NCBI RefSeq assembly: GCF_000807925.1
Contig: NZ_JRVC01000020.1
Location: 37,756 to 101,755, forward strand
DNA: 64,000 bases
From: Novosphingobium subterraneum
GTDB taxonomy: Bacteria > Pseudomonadota > Alphaproteobacteria > Sphingomonadales > Sphingomonadaceae
Direction: 5' to 3'
The stretch's first letter is position 1. Every line of letters starts with the position of its first letter. The position numbers were made by a program, and so were the translations under genes. The notes under the pieces were generated by a model. The model did no database searches and had not been told where the DNA came from. It saw nothing but the letters and a program-made list of their open reading frames with translations. Positions 41,157 through 50,414 of this stretch are shown here, in pieces.

Positions 41157-43765
41157 CAGAACTTCACGCCTGCCGTCATCGAGAACATGCGCGGAATCGG
41201 GTTGGCCGACTGCGGATCGTAGCCGCGCGAGGTATCGACAAACGGCGGGTCTTCGTTCAGCAGGTTACGCACGTCAAAGCCGATGCGCAGATGCTCGTTC
41301 ACCTCGACGTTGAGGCCAAGGTCGAAGGTATCGTAGTTCGAGACCTTCTGCACCGGCGTGACCGTGGTGTTGGTGTAGGCAGCCAGGTGATTCCAGGTCA
41401 GGCGGCCGGAGAAGATGCCAGCCTTCGCACCGATATCCGCCTGTGAGCGGAACTTCTGCGGGAAGTTGATGAGCCCAATGACATTGGATACGGCAGCGCC
41501 GGGCAGCGCCTGGAACAGGTACTTGGTATAGTAGGTGCCCGAAACGCCCGCATCGAACTTCACCGCGCCGACATCCCAGTTGGCATAGGCCGCGAAATCG
41601 ATGCCACGCACGCGCGAACGGCCGAGATTCTGGCGGCGTCCATCGACGATGAACTGCACGGCGTTGGCGTTGATTGTGTTATTGATCGGTAGCCCTGAGG
41701 CAATCAGTGCGTCGACTTCGGCCTGCGTCGGATTCAGCTTCACGAACGAGGCATATAGCGGGTTGGTAAGGATGCCTGGCGTGCCGCGCAGAGCCTGGAT
41801 CTGATCCTTGTAGTCGATGTCGAAATAGGTCAGCGACAGGCGCACCGCGCTGATCGGGCGGAATTCCGCGCCAACAGACCAGGTCGTCGCGGTCTCGGGC
41901 TTGAGCCCCGGATTGCCGCCCGCAATGCCGATGCCGGTGAGGTTGCCCGAGGCACCCGGCAGCGTATCATAGTAGAGCCCCGCCCCGCCCGCGATGGTCG
42001 AGACCTCGGTGAAGGTCGGCGCGCGGAAGGAGGTGCCATAGCTGCCACGCAGAGTGAGCGATTCCACCGGCTTCCAGGTCAGGCCGATCTTCGGATTGGT
42101 GGTGCTGCCGAAATCGCTGTACTTTTCGTGGCGACCCGCGATCGACAGCGAGAGCTGCTCTATCCCCGGCATCGCATTGCCGCTGCCGACGATCGGCACG
42201 AAGAGCTCGCCGAACACTGCCTTCACGTTACGTGTGCCGGAATCGGCAGTGCGGCGCGGAGTGGCGGCCTGCCCGGTGAGCAGGTCGGTGTAGGTGTATT
42301 CCTCGCGATATTCGCCGCCAAGGGCCACGCGGACGGCGCCACCGGGAAGGTCGAACAGCGAGCCATCGAGCTGGACGTTGGCAACGTCTAGCTTGGTGCG
42401 GCCGGTGATCACGAACAGATTGTCGCGGATCTTCGCCAGAGTGGCGGGGTTGTTCGGCCCGCCGAAGACATTGAGCGCTGTGGCCGGGTTTGTATCGGCA
42501 AGGGCAGCGTTTAGTGCGGCGGTGTTCACGCCGAGGCGGCGATCGGCCACGTCCTCGGACTCGCCGTGGGCGTAATAGGCGGTCGCCTTGAAATCGCCGA
42601 CCAGCTTGGCCTCGATCCCGCCGACGACGTTCCAGGATTCACCGTGGTAGGGGTTGAAGTCAGGCCCCAGCGTCGGGACCATCGACCACAGGACCGTCTG
42701 CTGCGTGGTGCCCGGAACAGGGGTAACGAAGAACGGGTTGGTGTTGCGCACCGTGGCGCTGATGTTGTTGATGCCGGCAATGGTACCGTTGCGATAGGAA
42801 TAGAACCCGTCGGCGAACAGGCGCACGCTCTCGCCCACGTCCTGCGAGACGGCAGCCGTGACGTTGTAGCGCTTCTGTTCGGGAATTACGGTATCCAGCG
42901 CGTTGTAGAAGCAGCGGTTGGCAGTGCCAGCGACGAGCGAGCCGACATTGGCCGCTGTTACCCCGCCCTGCGGAATCGCGTAAGTCTTGCCGCCAAGGCT
43001 GATCGTGCCGGGATTGCAGTTCTGCACGCGCAGATCGCGTCCACCCCGGTTGCGGTTATCGTCCTGGTAGAAATCGAGATCGTAGCCGCGCAGGTGGGTG
43101 TTGTCGGTGTATTCGGCGGCGATCATGGCCGAACCGCCATCCCACTTCTTGCCGAAGATTCCAGCGAACTGCTTTTCGGTATATCCGCCCTCGGCGATAC
43201 CGGCGCGGGCGCGCACCTCTACGCCATCGAAGTTGCGGCGCAGAATGAAGTTGACGACGCCGGCAATGGCATCGGAGCCATAGACCGCCGAGGCACCATC
43301 GGCGACAACCTCGACCCGCTCGAGCGCGATGGCCGGCAGGACCGAGGGATCGGTGTACTGGCCTTGCGTGCCCTGCGGCGGGAAGCGGCGGCCATCATAC
43401 AGCAACAGCGTGGCGTTGGTGGAGATGCCGCGCAGGTTGATGCCCGCGCCACGCGTGGCGTTGGCCGCACCATTCTGGGCCGAGCCGCCGTTGCGGTTGG
43501 CACCGAGCGACACGACTTGCGGCACGCGGCGGAGCAAGTCATTCGTCGAGGTGACCGGCTCCTGCGCGATGTCGTCCGCGCCGATGGCGATGACGTTCGA
43601 ACCGACCGGGGCTATGCCGCGGATGCGGCTGCCGGTGACGATAATGGACTGGTCTTCGGGCGCGTCCGCAGCTGAATTCTGCGTCTCCTGCGCATGAGCA
43701 GATGCGATGCAAGCGATTGCAGATGTTGCGGCAAGCAACACCTTGAAAGAGTTCCGGTTCCCCAT
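41156..43765 (-). CDS. TonB-dependent receptor (module A)
   Basis: An 869 aa outer-membrane receptor with a signal peptide (cleavage near AHA-QE). The plug begins SIIVTGSRIRGIAPVGSNV and carries INLRGISTNATLLLYDGRR and RVEVVADGASAVYGSDAIAGVVN. A 22-strand-type barrel follows, ending in MTAGVKF. The VTGSRIRG and VADGASA(V/I)YGSDA pattern puts it in the same subfamily as the receptor at 58576-61278, different from the RGPQGTLFG type at 3038. Genetic coupling to a secreted tannase suggests it imports an aromatic ester or its product. GGGAGA precedes the ATG. A near-perfect class II operator-like sequence (43708-43721) lies within its signal-peptide codons. Confidence 0.93.
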   Translation of the reverse strand: MGNRNSFKVLLAATSAIACIASAHAQETQNSAADAPEDQSIIVTGSRIRGIAPVGSNVIAIGADDIAQEPVTSTNDLLRRVPQVVSLGANRNGGSAQNGAANATRGAGINLRGISTNATLLLYDGRRFPPQGTQGQYTDPSVLPAIALERVEVVADGASAVYGSDAIAGVVNFILRRNFDGVEVRARAGIAEGGYTEKQFAGIFGKKWDGGSAMIAAEYTDNTHLRGYDLDFYQDDNRNRGGRDLRVQNCNPGTISLGGKTYAIPQGGVTAANVGSLVAGTANRCFYNALDTVIPEQKRYNVTAAVSQDVGESVRLFADGFYSYRNGTIAGINNISATVRNTNPFFVTPVPGTTQQTVLWSMVPTLGPDFNPYHGESWNVVGGIEAKLVGDFKATAYYAHGESEDVADRRLGVNTAALNAALADTNPATALNVFGGPNNPATLAKIRDNLFVITGRTKLDVANVQLDGSLFDLPGGAVRVALGGEYREEYTYTDLLTGQAATPRRTADSGTRNVKAVFGELFVPIVGSGNAMPGIEQLSLSIAGRHEKYSDFGSTTNPKIGLTWKPVESLTLRGSYGTSFRAPTFTEVSTIAGGAGLYYDTLPGASGNLTGIGIAGGNPGLKPETATTWSVGAEFRPISAVRLSLTYFDIDYKDQIQALRGTPGILTNPLYASFVKLNPTQAEVDALIASGLPINNTINANAVQFIVDGRRQNLGRSRVRGIDFAAYANWDVGAVKFDAGVSGTYYTKYLFQALPGAAVSNVIGLINFPQKFRSQADIGAKAGIFSGRLTWNHLAAYTNTTVTPVQKVSNYDTFDLGLNVEVNEHLRIGFDVRNLLNEDPPFVDTSRGYDPQSANPIPRMFSMTAGVKF
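43708..43721. promoter_or_regulatory. Class II operator-like site inside the receptor gene
   Basis: TGCAAGCGATTGCA matches 13 of 14 positions of TGCAAGCGCTTGCA. It lies 44-57 nt inside the coding region, so it would act as a roadblock or auxiliary operator, or it may be chance. Confidence 0.35.
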
Positions 43766-43825
43766 CTTCAGTCTCCCATTTGTATCTTCACGGCCCGACG
43801 CACTCCGCCGGGCAAATCGTTCAAT

Positions 43826-44854
43826 TCAGGCAGTTTCGCTTCGCGCTTGCCGATGCGCGGAAAGGCGCGGGGCGAGCGAGAGCAGGACAATCGCGCCGAC
43901 CAGCACGCCCGCGCCGATCAATTCGGCATCGCGCGGCATCTTCAGGCCCCAGAACCATGCGAGCAGGACCGAACCGCCGATCCCGGCGACAAGACTCGCC
44001 GCGCGCTCCAAAGGCACGCAGTAGGCGTTCTCGCGCGGGTCGAGCAGGATGATGATCGCCAGCACGGAAATCACGGTGAGCGTTGCGCCGATCCAGAAGA
44101 GGTCGAGCAGCACCGGATCGCTCCACACGCCGATGAAGCCCCAGGCAAGCTCACCCGATTGGCCGCCGATGCCGCTGGCCGAGATGACACCCAGAATCAC
44201 GACCGACATCGGCAGCGCGATCATCTTTTCCTCGACGAAATAGCGCCTTACCGAGGCCGGGTCACCGCTCTTGGAGATCTTCGTCATTACGAACAGGCGC
44301 AGGAAATAGCCCAGCGTGTAGAGCACGACGGTGAGGATCGCGATTGGCGGCAGTTTGAGGCCACCCCGGTCGGACAGGGTTATGACCAGCGCGAACAGGA
44401 CCATTGCCAGCGCGGTCCAGCTCCACCAGCGCACGCGGCGACCGAACATCACGTCGACCAGCGGCGCGATGATCAGGATGTCGCCGCGCATGACCAGCTG
44501 GATGAACGGGATGCTGACATTGGGGATGGTGAAGCTGAGCGGCACGGTGAACAGCACCAGCGAAGTGCCGAGGCCGGAAAGGAAGGTGTAGAATGTCGGG
44601 AACGGCAGGCGGACCGGCCCCAACGAGACTTTGTTGGCATCACGGTGCCAGCCCGACAGCCAGATGAAGGCCCAGGTCAGCACCATGTTGATGATCAGCG
44701 ACGCGGGCAGGGTTTCGAGGCCGGTGAGCGGACGGCCAAGCCCGGCGTGCGGCTGCGAGGTGACCAGCTTGGTCACGATCACGTTCGGCAGATACGCCAG
44801 CAGGTAAAGCAGGACGTAGCCTTCGAGGGGAAATGCGGCGGCGCGCGGCTTCAT
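43826..44854 (-). CDS. Inner-membrane permease, DMT/EamA-like
   Basis: A 342 aa integral membrane protein with about ten hydrophobic segments in two similar halves, for example EGYVLLYLLAYLPNVIVTK, LIINMVLTWAFIWLSG and the final GAGVLVGAIVLLSLAP. The topology is that of the drug/metabolite transporter superfamily, though I see no decisive EamA motif. It has no signal peptide beyond TM1. It overlaps the CapA gene by 4 nt and precedes the TonB receptor gene by 60 nt. It is therefore the best candidate for inner-membrane transport of the module A compound, the role the TRAP system fills in module B. Confidence 0.65.
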   Translation of the reverse strand: MKPRAAAFPLEGYVLLYLLAYLPNVIVTKLVTSQPHAGLGRPLTGLETLPASLIINMVLTWAFIWLSGWHRDANKVSLGPVRLPFPTFYTFLSGLGTSLVLFTVPLSFTIPNVSIPFIQLVMRGDILIIAPLVDVMFGRRVRWWSWTALAMVLFALVITLSDRGGLKLPPIAILTVVLYTLGYFLRLFVMTKISKSGDPASVRRYFVEEKMIALPMSVVILGVISASGIGGQSGELAWGFIGVWSDPVLLDLFWIGATLTVISVLAIIILLDPRENAYCVPLERAASLVAGIGGSVLLAWFWGLKMPRDAELIGAGVLVGAIVLLSLAPRLSAHRQARSETA

Positions 44855-45972
44855 GCTGCCTGCTCCAGCACGACCATGCCTGCGTCTTCGCGGTACGCGG
44901 CGTTGAGCCCGGCTTCCCGCGTGACGGCGGCCAGATAATCAACCACAGCGGCATGGTCCTCGCTGCCCGGCTCGGCCAGGCGCGGTACGGCATCGCGGCC
45001 GATGACTAGCGGCAGCAAGCCCGCGCGCAGCACCTTGCCACCAGCAACTTCGAGCCGAGCGATCATGGACAGGCGCGCGGCCTTCGGGAAGTTGTAGAGA
45101 CTTTCGAAATCCGGCTCCCACTCTTCGGCAAGGACGCGGATCTCGTTGAAACTCTTCGAATTGGCGTGGGCCTCGTCCATCGCAAGATCGGTGGCGAAAT
45201 TGCACAGCGAATAGAACACCGGCTTGCCGTCGATCAGCTCGCAGCCCTTGAGGATATGGGCATGGCCGCCGAAGATCGCATCGGCCCCGGCGGCAATCGC
45301 GGCGCGGGCAACATCGCGCTGGTAATCGGCAATCACTGCACGGACGAAGTGGATGCCCCAGTGGTGCGAGACGAGGACGACGTCGGCCTGCTGTTTCGCG
45401 GCGCGGATGTCTGCCTCCATTGCGGCGAGGTCTTCGCGGTGGGGATAGGTGTGGACTCGCGCCGGGGTGCCGGGCTGGTCGTGCTCGATCTGCTCGTAGA
45501 CGGTGAAGGCGCGCATCGGGGCGCAACCGGGCCGACGTTCGTCAGCCCAGTAGGAATGCGGGAGAATGCTGGAATAGGCGAGGAAGGCCACGCGCGTTCC
45601 ATCGCCCAGCGTGCGGATCACCGGGCGGCGAGCCTCGGCAATGTTGGCCCCGGCCCCGACCACGCTCATTCCCGCCTTTTCAAGGTGCCTGCGCGTTTCG
45701 AAGAAGGCTTCGTGTCCCCAGTCCATCACGTGGTTGCCGGCCATGGAGATCACATCGAACCCGGCGCGACCCAGAGCGGCTGCACCTTCGGGCCTGGCGA
45801 GCACGGCATGGCGCGCCTGAGGCAGACGGACACCCTTTTCGGCAAAGCTGGTCTCAAGCTGGCCGAACACTACGTCCGCAGCGCGCAGGACAGCCGCCGT
45901 CCCGGCAAAGCAGGCGTCGTAATCATCGCGGTCCATCGCGAGATCGCCAGTGGCCAGAACAGTGTGAATCAC
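44851..45972 (-). CDS. CapA family metallophosphoesterase-fold protein (module A)
   Basis: A 373 aa CapA/PgsA-type protein of the calcineurin-like phosphoesterase superfamily. Metal-site motifs are visible: TGDLAMDR, FGQLETSF, ISMAGNHVMDWG, VLVSHHWGI and AIFGGHAHILKG. CapA proteins are known for poly-gamma-glutamate export, but many lie in catabolic loci with no known role. No signal peptide or membrane anchor is seen here, unlike capsule CapA. The GTG at 45972 is chosen because GAAGGGAGAGAC stands directly before it; an ATG at 45999 lacks such a site. It is first in module A and divergent from the hydrolase at 46086. A related gene (57455) heads module B's transporter genes. Confidence 0.82.
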   Translation of the reverse strand: MIHTVLATGDLAMDRDDYDACFAGTAAVLRAADVVFGQLETSFAEKGVRLPQARHAVLARPEGAAALGRAGFDVISMAGNHVMDWGHEAFFETRRHLEKAGMSVVGAGANIAEARRPVIRTLGDGTRVAFLAYSSILPHSYWADERRPGCAPMRAFTVYEQIEHDQPGTPARVHTYPHREDLAAMEADIRAAKQQADVVLVSHHWGIHFVRAVIADYQRDVARAAIAAGADAIFGGHAHILKGCELIDGKPVFYSLCNFATDLAMDEAHANSKSFNEIRVLAEEWEPDFESLYNFPKAARLSMIARLEVAGGKVLRAGLLPLVIGRDAVPRLAEPGSEDHAAVVDYLAAVTREAGLNAAYREDAGMVVLEQAA

Positions 45973-46023
45973 GTCTCTCCCTTCATTGTTATGGTCCATT
46001 GCTTAAAGGCGGCAAACGTTTTA

Positions 46024-46037
46024 CGCAAGCGCTTGCA
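46024..46037. promoter_or_regulatory. LacI-type operator, class II (CapA / hydrolase)
   Basis: CGCAAGCGCTTGCA contains the perfect 12 bp palindrome GCAAGCGCTTGC (46025-46036) between the divergent CapA and alpha/beta hydrolase starts. Confidence 0.65.
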
Positions 46038-46085
46038 TTGCAGAACCTGTCAGACAAATGTGCGGTGCAAGAGAAGGAGGATCGC

Positions 46086-47018
46086 TTGAGCAGACATCAC
46101 ATCATGGGCGCAGCGCTCGGCATGGCGATGATGGCAGCGCCGCTGGCCGCGCAAGACCAGCCCAACAGCTTCGACACGATGCCGAATGGCCCCGGCACCG
46201 GGCCCTATCCGGCAGTGATGACGCAAGATCCGGCCCTGCCCGCGCATGTGATCTATCGACCGGCGGATCTTGCGAAAGCCAAGGCGCTGGGGGTGCTTGT
46301 CTGGGGCAATGGCGGATGCAGCGCCGATGGCGCCAGTGCGCGGCAGCACCTGATCGAAATTGCCAGCCATGGCTATGTAGTGATTGCGCCCGGCGACATC
46401 ATGAGCGGCCCGGGCGCGACAAAAAAGCGCGAACCGCGGGCGCCGGATAAATCCGGCCAGTTGCCGCCAGTTGCAACAACCAGTGCCGACGTGAAGGCGG
46501 GCCTCGACTGGGCACTGGCCGAGAACGCCAAGGCTGGAAGCGCGCTCTACGGCAGGATCGACGATAAGGCGCTGGCCGTGGCCGGGCACAGCTGCGGCGG
46601 CCTGCAGGCGCTCGAAGTGGCGCCCGATCCGCGCATCCGCACCGTACTGGTCCACAACAGCGGCGTGTTTACCGACGGCACCAACCCGATCCGCGGCATC
46701 ACCGTGAACAAGGCGATGCTCGAGAAACTGCACACGCCGGTGCTTTATGTCCTGGGCGGGCCGAACGACATCGCCTTTCCCAACGGCACCGATGATTTCA
46801 AGCGGATCGACAAGGTGCCGGCTGCCCTGGTTCAACTGCCCGTGGGCCACGGTGGCACCTTCCGCACCCTGAACGGCGGTGCGGTGGCGGCGCTGTCGGT
46901 CGACTGGCTGGAGTGGCAGCTGCGCGGCGACAAGACTGCGGCGCGCAGCTTTACCGGCAGCAACTGCCGCTTGTGCGTCGTGCCCGGCTGGACAATCGAG
47001 AAGAAAGGGATCGACTGA
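46086..47018 (+). CDS. Exported alpha/beta hydrolase (esterase)
   Basis: A 310 aa alpha/beta hydrolase. A Sec signal peptide ends near LAA-QD. The fold landmarks are LVWGNGGC (oxyanion loop), AVAGHSCGGLQAL (nucleophile Ser169) and LYVLGGPNDIAFPNG (Asp region), with VGHGGTF supplying the His. A conserved C-terminal FTGSNCRLC with a CxxC pair follows. It is a paralogue of the hydrolase at 49491-50414, sharing all these blocks. The start is TTG at 46086, preceded by a textbook AAGGAGG at 46074-46080; the ATG at 46104 is too far from it. It is the only plus-strand gene between the two modules and shares a class II operator with CapA. Ester cleavage of a small natural ester is likely. Confidence 0.83.
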   Translation: MSRHHIMGAALGMAMMAAPLAAQDQPNSFDTMPNGPGTGPYPAVMTQDPALPAHVIYRPADLAKAKALGVLVWGNGGCSADGASARQHLIEIASHGYVVIAPGDIMSGPGATKKREPRAPDKSGQLPPVATTSADVKAGLDWALAENAKAGSALYGRIDDKALAVAGHSCGGLQALEVAPDPRIRTVLVHNSGVFTDGTNPIRGITVNKAMLEKLHTPVLYVLGGPNDIAFPNGTDDFKRIDKVPAALVQLPVGHGGTFRTLNGGAVAALSVDWLEWQLRGDKTAARSFTGSNCRLCVVPGWTIEKKGID

Positions 47019-47036
47019 CACGGGCGCGCCTGGTGC

Positions 47037-48322
47037 CTAGCGGCAGCGCGGGCCGGACGGGCCCTCCTGCCGCAGGCACGGACGCAACATCGGTGGCGGC
47101 GTGTGATCGACGAACTGGGTCGGACGCGCTGGCCACTTCCCCGAAGCGATGCGCTGTTCAAGATGCGCAATCGCCGCAAGGACCTGTTCGGGGGGCAAGC
47201 GGCAGTGCCCCGCTCCCTTGTGCCAGAGTGGCTGCATCATCGCAGGCGGCGCAGCGTCGGCATAGGCGCGCTGCAGCGAAGGTGAGGTCAGCCCATCGCC
47301 CACCGCCTGCAGCGACACCAGCGGCACGCGCGGGCGAGCTGATGGCGTATAGTTATCAAGCATGTAGCGCACGGCTGATGGCTTGGCGCTGATCCTTGGG
47401 GCACGGGCAAGCGTGGCGAGATCGCGGCTCAGGCTCAGCCCGGCCTTGCGATACATCGCCTCCACGAAGGGCCGACGTCCCGAACGATCCAGTTGCCGGG
47501 CGTAGTTCACGCCGGTGTTCCACGAGAAGACGCCGCCCGCGCGGCTCTCCTGATCATTGCGCGGCATGAAGGTGCCCATGACCAGCGTTGCGGCGATCTC
47601 GTCAACCTGCGCTTCGGTATCGTCGGCAGCGGGTTCGGGACGCTCGGGCCGGGTCCAGCCGGGAATGCCGCCGAGCACACCCGCCAGTGCGATCCGCGCC
47701 CTGCCTTCGCGGGTTTGACGGGCAGCATCGATTGCCGCCATGCCTTGCGGCCATTGGCCATGTCGTCAGCGACGTTGACCAGCGACAGCCCGGAATTGGG
47801 CGCGATCAGGGCGGCGGTGGCAAAAGCCCCGTCCAGCCCCATGTTCATCATGCCGACCGCGCCGCCGATCGAAGGGCACATCGCGAGAGCGCCGTCGATC
47901 ACTGGCCTGTCCTGCTCGGCCAGCGCGGTGGAAATGAGGCCGCCCATCGACGACCCCCAGGCCAGCACGCGTGCCGGGCGCCCTTCGCGCGCGACAAAGG
48001 CCTCGACCGTGGCGCGCTGCGCGGGCACAGCCTGTTCGAGCGACCACCCTCCCGCGCCATAGTCCGACGCCACCAGCGCATAACCCTTGGCGAGCAGCAG
48101 ATCACGGTACTGCGCAGGCGCGGGTTCGGCCGGGTCGATGCGGGGGGAGTAGCCGTGGCTCCACAACAGCAGGCTGCCGTTGAAGTTTGCCGGAACCAGT
48201 GCCTGCCATTTCGCCCCGCTGGCAAGTGTGCCCTCGATCATGCGCGAAACGGGCGCTGCATCCTGCGCGACGAGCGGAGCGGCAAGCATCGCCAGAGGGG
48301 CGAGCAGCAGACGCAGCTTCAC
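47037..48322 (-). pseudogene. Frameshifted alpha/beta hydrolase
   Basis: Two frames together make one alpha/beta hydrolase of about 428 aa. The first part starts at GTG 48322 (GTGA overlap with the CoA-transferase stop), has a signal peptide (ending LVA-QD) and the nucleophile motif AWGSSMGGLIS. It runs in frame to MANGRK near 47745. The sense then continues in another frame from MAAIDAARQT (about 47741) to the end at 47037, including HKGAGHCRLP with the probable catalytic His. A single missing C in the AAGGCATGGCG segment (about 47738-47746) explains the break. It could be a true mutation or a sequencing error. It is the last gene of module B. Confidence 0.8.
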
Positions 48323-49494
48323 GCCACTGGCTCCTGCGCCAGCCACGCGAGAATATCGGCACGGTCTGCATCTAGACGGGGCGGTGCGGCAAGCGTCGGA
48401 CCCGCCTGCCCCGCCACACGGTAGCCGGGGCCGGGAATTTGAACGCATTCCTGGGGGAGACCGGGAATCTGAAGATCCACCAGTGCGCCCTTGCCTGCAA
48501 GCGCCCCGGCCTCGTCCACGCGACGCACCATGCCGCAGGGAATGCCTGCATTGCTCAGGCGCTGCTCCCAATCCGCCGCATCGCCCGTGGCGAACACGGC
48601 CGAGAGAGCGGCGTGCATGGCATCGAAATTGGCGCGGCGGGCATCGGGCGTGGCAAAGCGTTCATCGCCCAACCAGTCCTCGTGTCCGAGTTCGCGCGCG
48701 AGTGCAGCGAACTGCGGCGGCTGGACTACGCCGAGCGAGATCTGCCGCCCATCGCGCGTGGTGAACAGCGACGCCGTCGGCAATCCGCTATAGCCGGTGT
48801 TGCCCATGCGGCTCATCGGCTTGCCGGTCACGAGGAACGGAGTCAGCGCCGAGGTCATGAAGGCGAGGCTGGCATCAAACATCGATACATCGAGCTTGCT
48901 GCCCCCACCGCCACGCTCGCGCTGCATGAGCGCGCCGAGGATCGCCATGGCGGCGGTCTGTCCGGTCAGCGTATCAACGATGGGGAAGCCCACGCGCACC
49001 GGCGGGTCACCCTCGTCGCCACTCAGCATCATCATGCCACTGGTGGCCTGCACGATATTGTCGATGGCCGGCCAATCGCGATGCGGGCCTTCCTGGCCAT
49101 AGCCGGAAACCGAGCAGTATATCAGGTCGGGACGCAGATCGCACGCAGCCTCGTAGCCAAGACCGAGCCGCGCCATGACGCCGGGCCGGAAGTTTTCGAG
49201 CAACACGTCAGACCGGGCGATCACGCCCCGGGCAATGGCAAGATCGCCCTCGTCCTTGAGATCGAGCGCGATCGACTTCTTGCCGGCATTGGCAGCGATG
49301 AACGCGGGCGACATCCCGTCGTAGCGCCGGTCAGCGCCATAGTTGCGGAAGCCATCTCCGCCCTTGGGCTCGATCTTGATGACCTCGGCCCCCATCATCC
49401 GCAGCAGGTGCGAAGCGTAAGGCCCAGCCATGACGTGGCTGAAGTCGGCAATCCGGATGCCGGAGAGCGGGCCGGTGGCTGGAGGCGAAATCAT
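48319..49494 (-). CDS. Family III CoA-transferase (CaiB/BaiF)
   Basis: A 391 aa class III CoA-transferase, which moves CoA between carboxylic acids through an aspartyl-CoA thioester. The blocks are LSGIRIADFSHVMAGPYASHLLRMMGAEVIKIEP, KSIALDLKDEGD, VLLENFRPGVMARLGLGYE and VSGYGQEGPHRDWPAID. The nucleophile is probably the Asp in VRVGFPIVDTLTG. The ATG at 49494 overlaps the upstream hydrolase stop by 4 nt. Together with the 2-hydroxyacyl-CoA dehydratase-like genes this resembles the FldA/HadA transferases that load a 2-hydroxy acid with CoA. It differs from the double-domain transferase at 52737, so two separate CoA transfers are expected. Confidence 0.88.
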   Translation of the reverse strand: MISPPATGPLSGIRIADFSHVMAGPYASHLLRMMGAEVIKIEPKGGDGFRNYGADRRYDGMSPAFIAANAGKKSIALDLKDEGDLAIARGVIARSDVLLENFRPGVMARLGLGYEAACDLRPDLIYCSVSGYGQEGPHRDWPAIDNIVQATSGMMMLSGDEGDPPVRVGFPIVDTLTGQTAAMAILGALMQRERGGGGSKLDVSMFDASLAFMTSALTPFLVTGKPMSRMGNTGYSGLPTASLFTTRDGRQISLGVVQPPQFAALARELGHEDWLGDERFATPDARRANFDAMHAALSAVFATGDAADWEQRLSNAGIPCGMVRRVDEAGALAGKGALVDLQIPGLPQECVQIPGPGYRVAGQAGPTLAAPPRLDADRADILAWLAQEPVA

Positions 49495-50414
49495 GGCTTC
49501 TCCGGAAATTGCTTGCGGACCACGGTCCATTGCTTGTCCTTGCACAGCCCGCAGTCGGGGCCGGTAAACATCGCGCCCGCCTTGGCCTTGCGTTTCAATT
49601 GCCAATCGAGCCAGGCCGCGCCGATGCGGCCATAATCGCCACCATTGGCAAGGCCGAAGGTGCCGCCATGGCCGATGGCCGAGTTGGCGAAGAACACCGG
49701 CACATGGGCAATGCGCGACACATCGTCAGACCCGTTGGGGTAGGCAATGTCGTCAGGCCCGCCGAGGATGTAGGCAACGGGCGTGTGCAGCCTGGCGAGA
49801 TCGTCCTTGGTAATGCCAACGCCGCTCAGGCCCGAGCCTGCGCGCACATAGACTCCGCTGTTGAAGGCGACGACCGCGCCGATGCGTGGATCGGCACCGG
49901 CTGCAAGGGCTTGCAGGCCGCCGCAGGAGTGCCCCATGACGGCAATGCGTGAAAGATCGGCATGGGGCGCGAGATCGCTGCCCCTGACCCAGTCGATCGC
50001 GCCGAGCAACTGGCTCACCTGCGTTTCGTCCGGCGTTGCGCGGGCCGGCGGAGCCCCTATCGGGCGCGGGCCGTTTGCGGGAGGAAGTGCGGCAAGCACC
50101 GGCCGCTCCTCGCGCGGGGTGCCATTGGCAACGACCAGATAGCCGTGGCTGGCTATCTCACGCAGGAAATGGCTGGCCGACAGGCCGTTGTCGCGGCAGC
50201 CGCCATTGCCCCACAGCACCAGTGGCAAGCGCTTGCTCGGCCACTTTGCGGGGCGGTAGATGGTGTAACCCGGCGCATCGGCGCGGCCTTGCGCAATGGC
50301 AGGCATTCCGCCGGAACCAGCAGGCATACCGATCGTCCGGGCACTCTGCGCCTCTGCTGTGAGCGGGGCGATGCCGAGCGCGAGGCCCAGCAGGAAGGAT
50401 GTCATCTTCTTCAT
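49491..50414 (-). CDS. Exported alpha/beta hydrolase (esterase), module B
   Basis: A 307 aa alpha/beta hydrolase paralogous to the one at 46086. The signal peptide ends near AEA-QS. LVLWGNGGC, VMGHSCGGLQAL (Ser163), YILGGPDDIAYPNG and IGHGGTF give the oxyanion loop and Ser-Asp-His triad. The C-terminus again has a CxxC (FTGPDCGLC). The ATG at 50414 has GGGAG upstream and overlaps the DctP stop by 4 nt. Its place between the TRAP binding protein and a CoA-transferase suggests it frees the acid that the TRAP system carries. Confidence 0.83.
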   Translation of the reverse strand: MKKMTSFLLGLALGIAPLTAEAQSARTIGMPAGSGGMPAIAQGRADAPGYTIYRPAKWPSKRLPLVLWGNGGCRDNGLSASHFLREIASHGYLVVANGTPREERPVLAALPPANGPRPIGAPPARATPDETQVSQLLGAIDWVRGSDLAPHADLSRIAVMGHSCGGLQALAAGADPRIGAVVAFNSGVYVRAGSGLSGVGITKDDLARLHTPVAYILGGPDDIAYPNGSDDVSRIAHVPVFFANSAIGHGGTFGLANGGDYGRIGAAWLDWQLKRKAKAGAMFTGPDCGLCKDKQWTVVRKQFPEKP

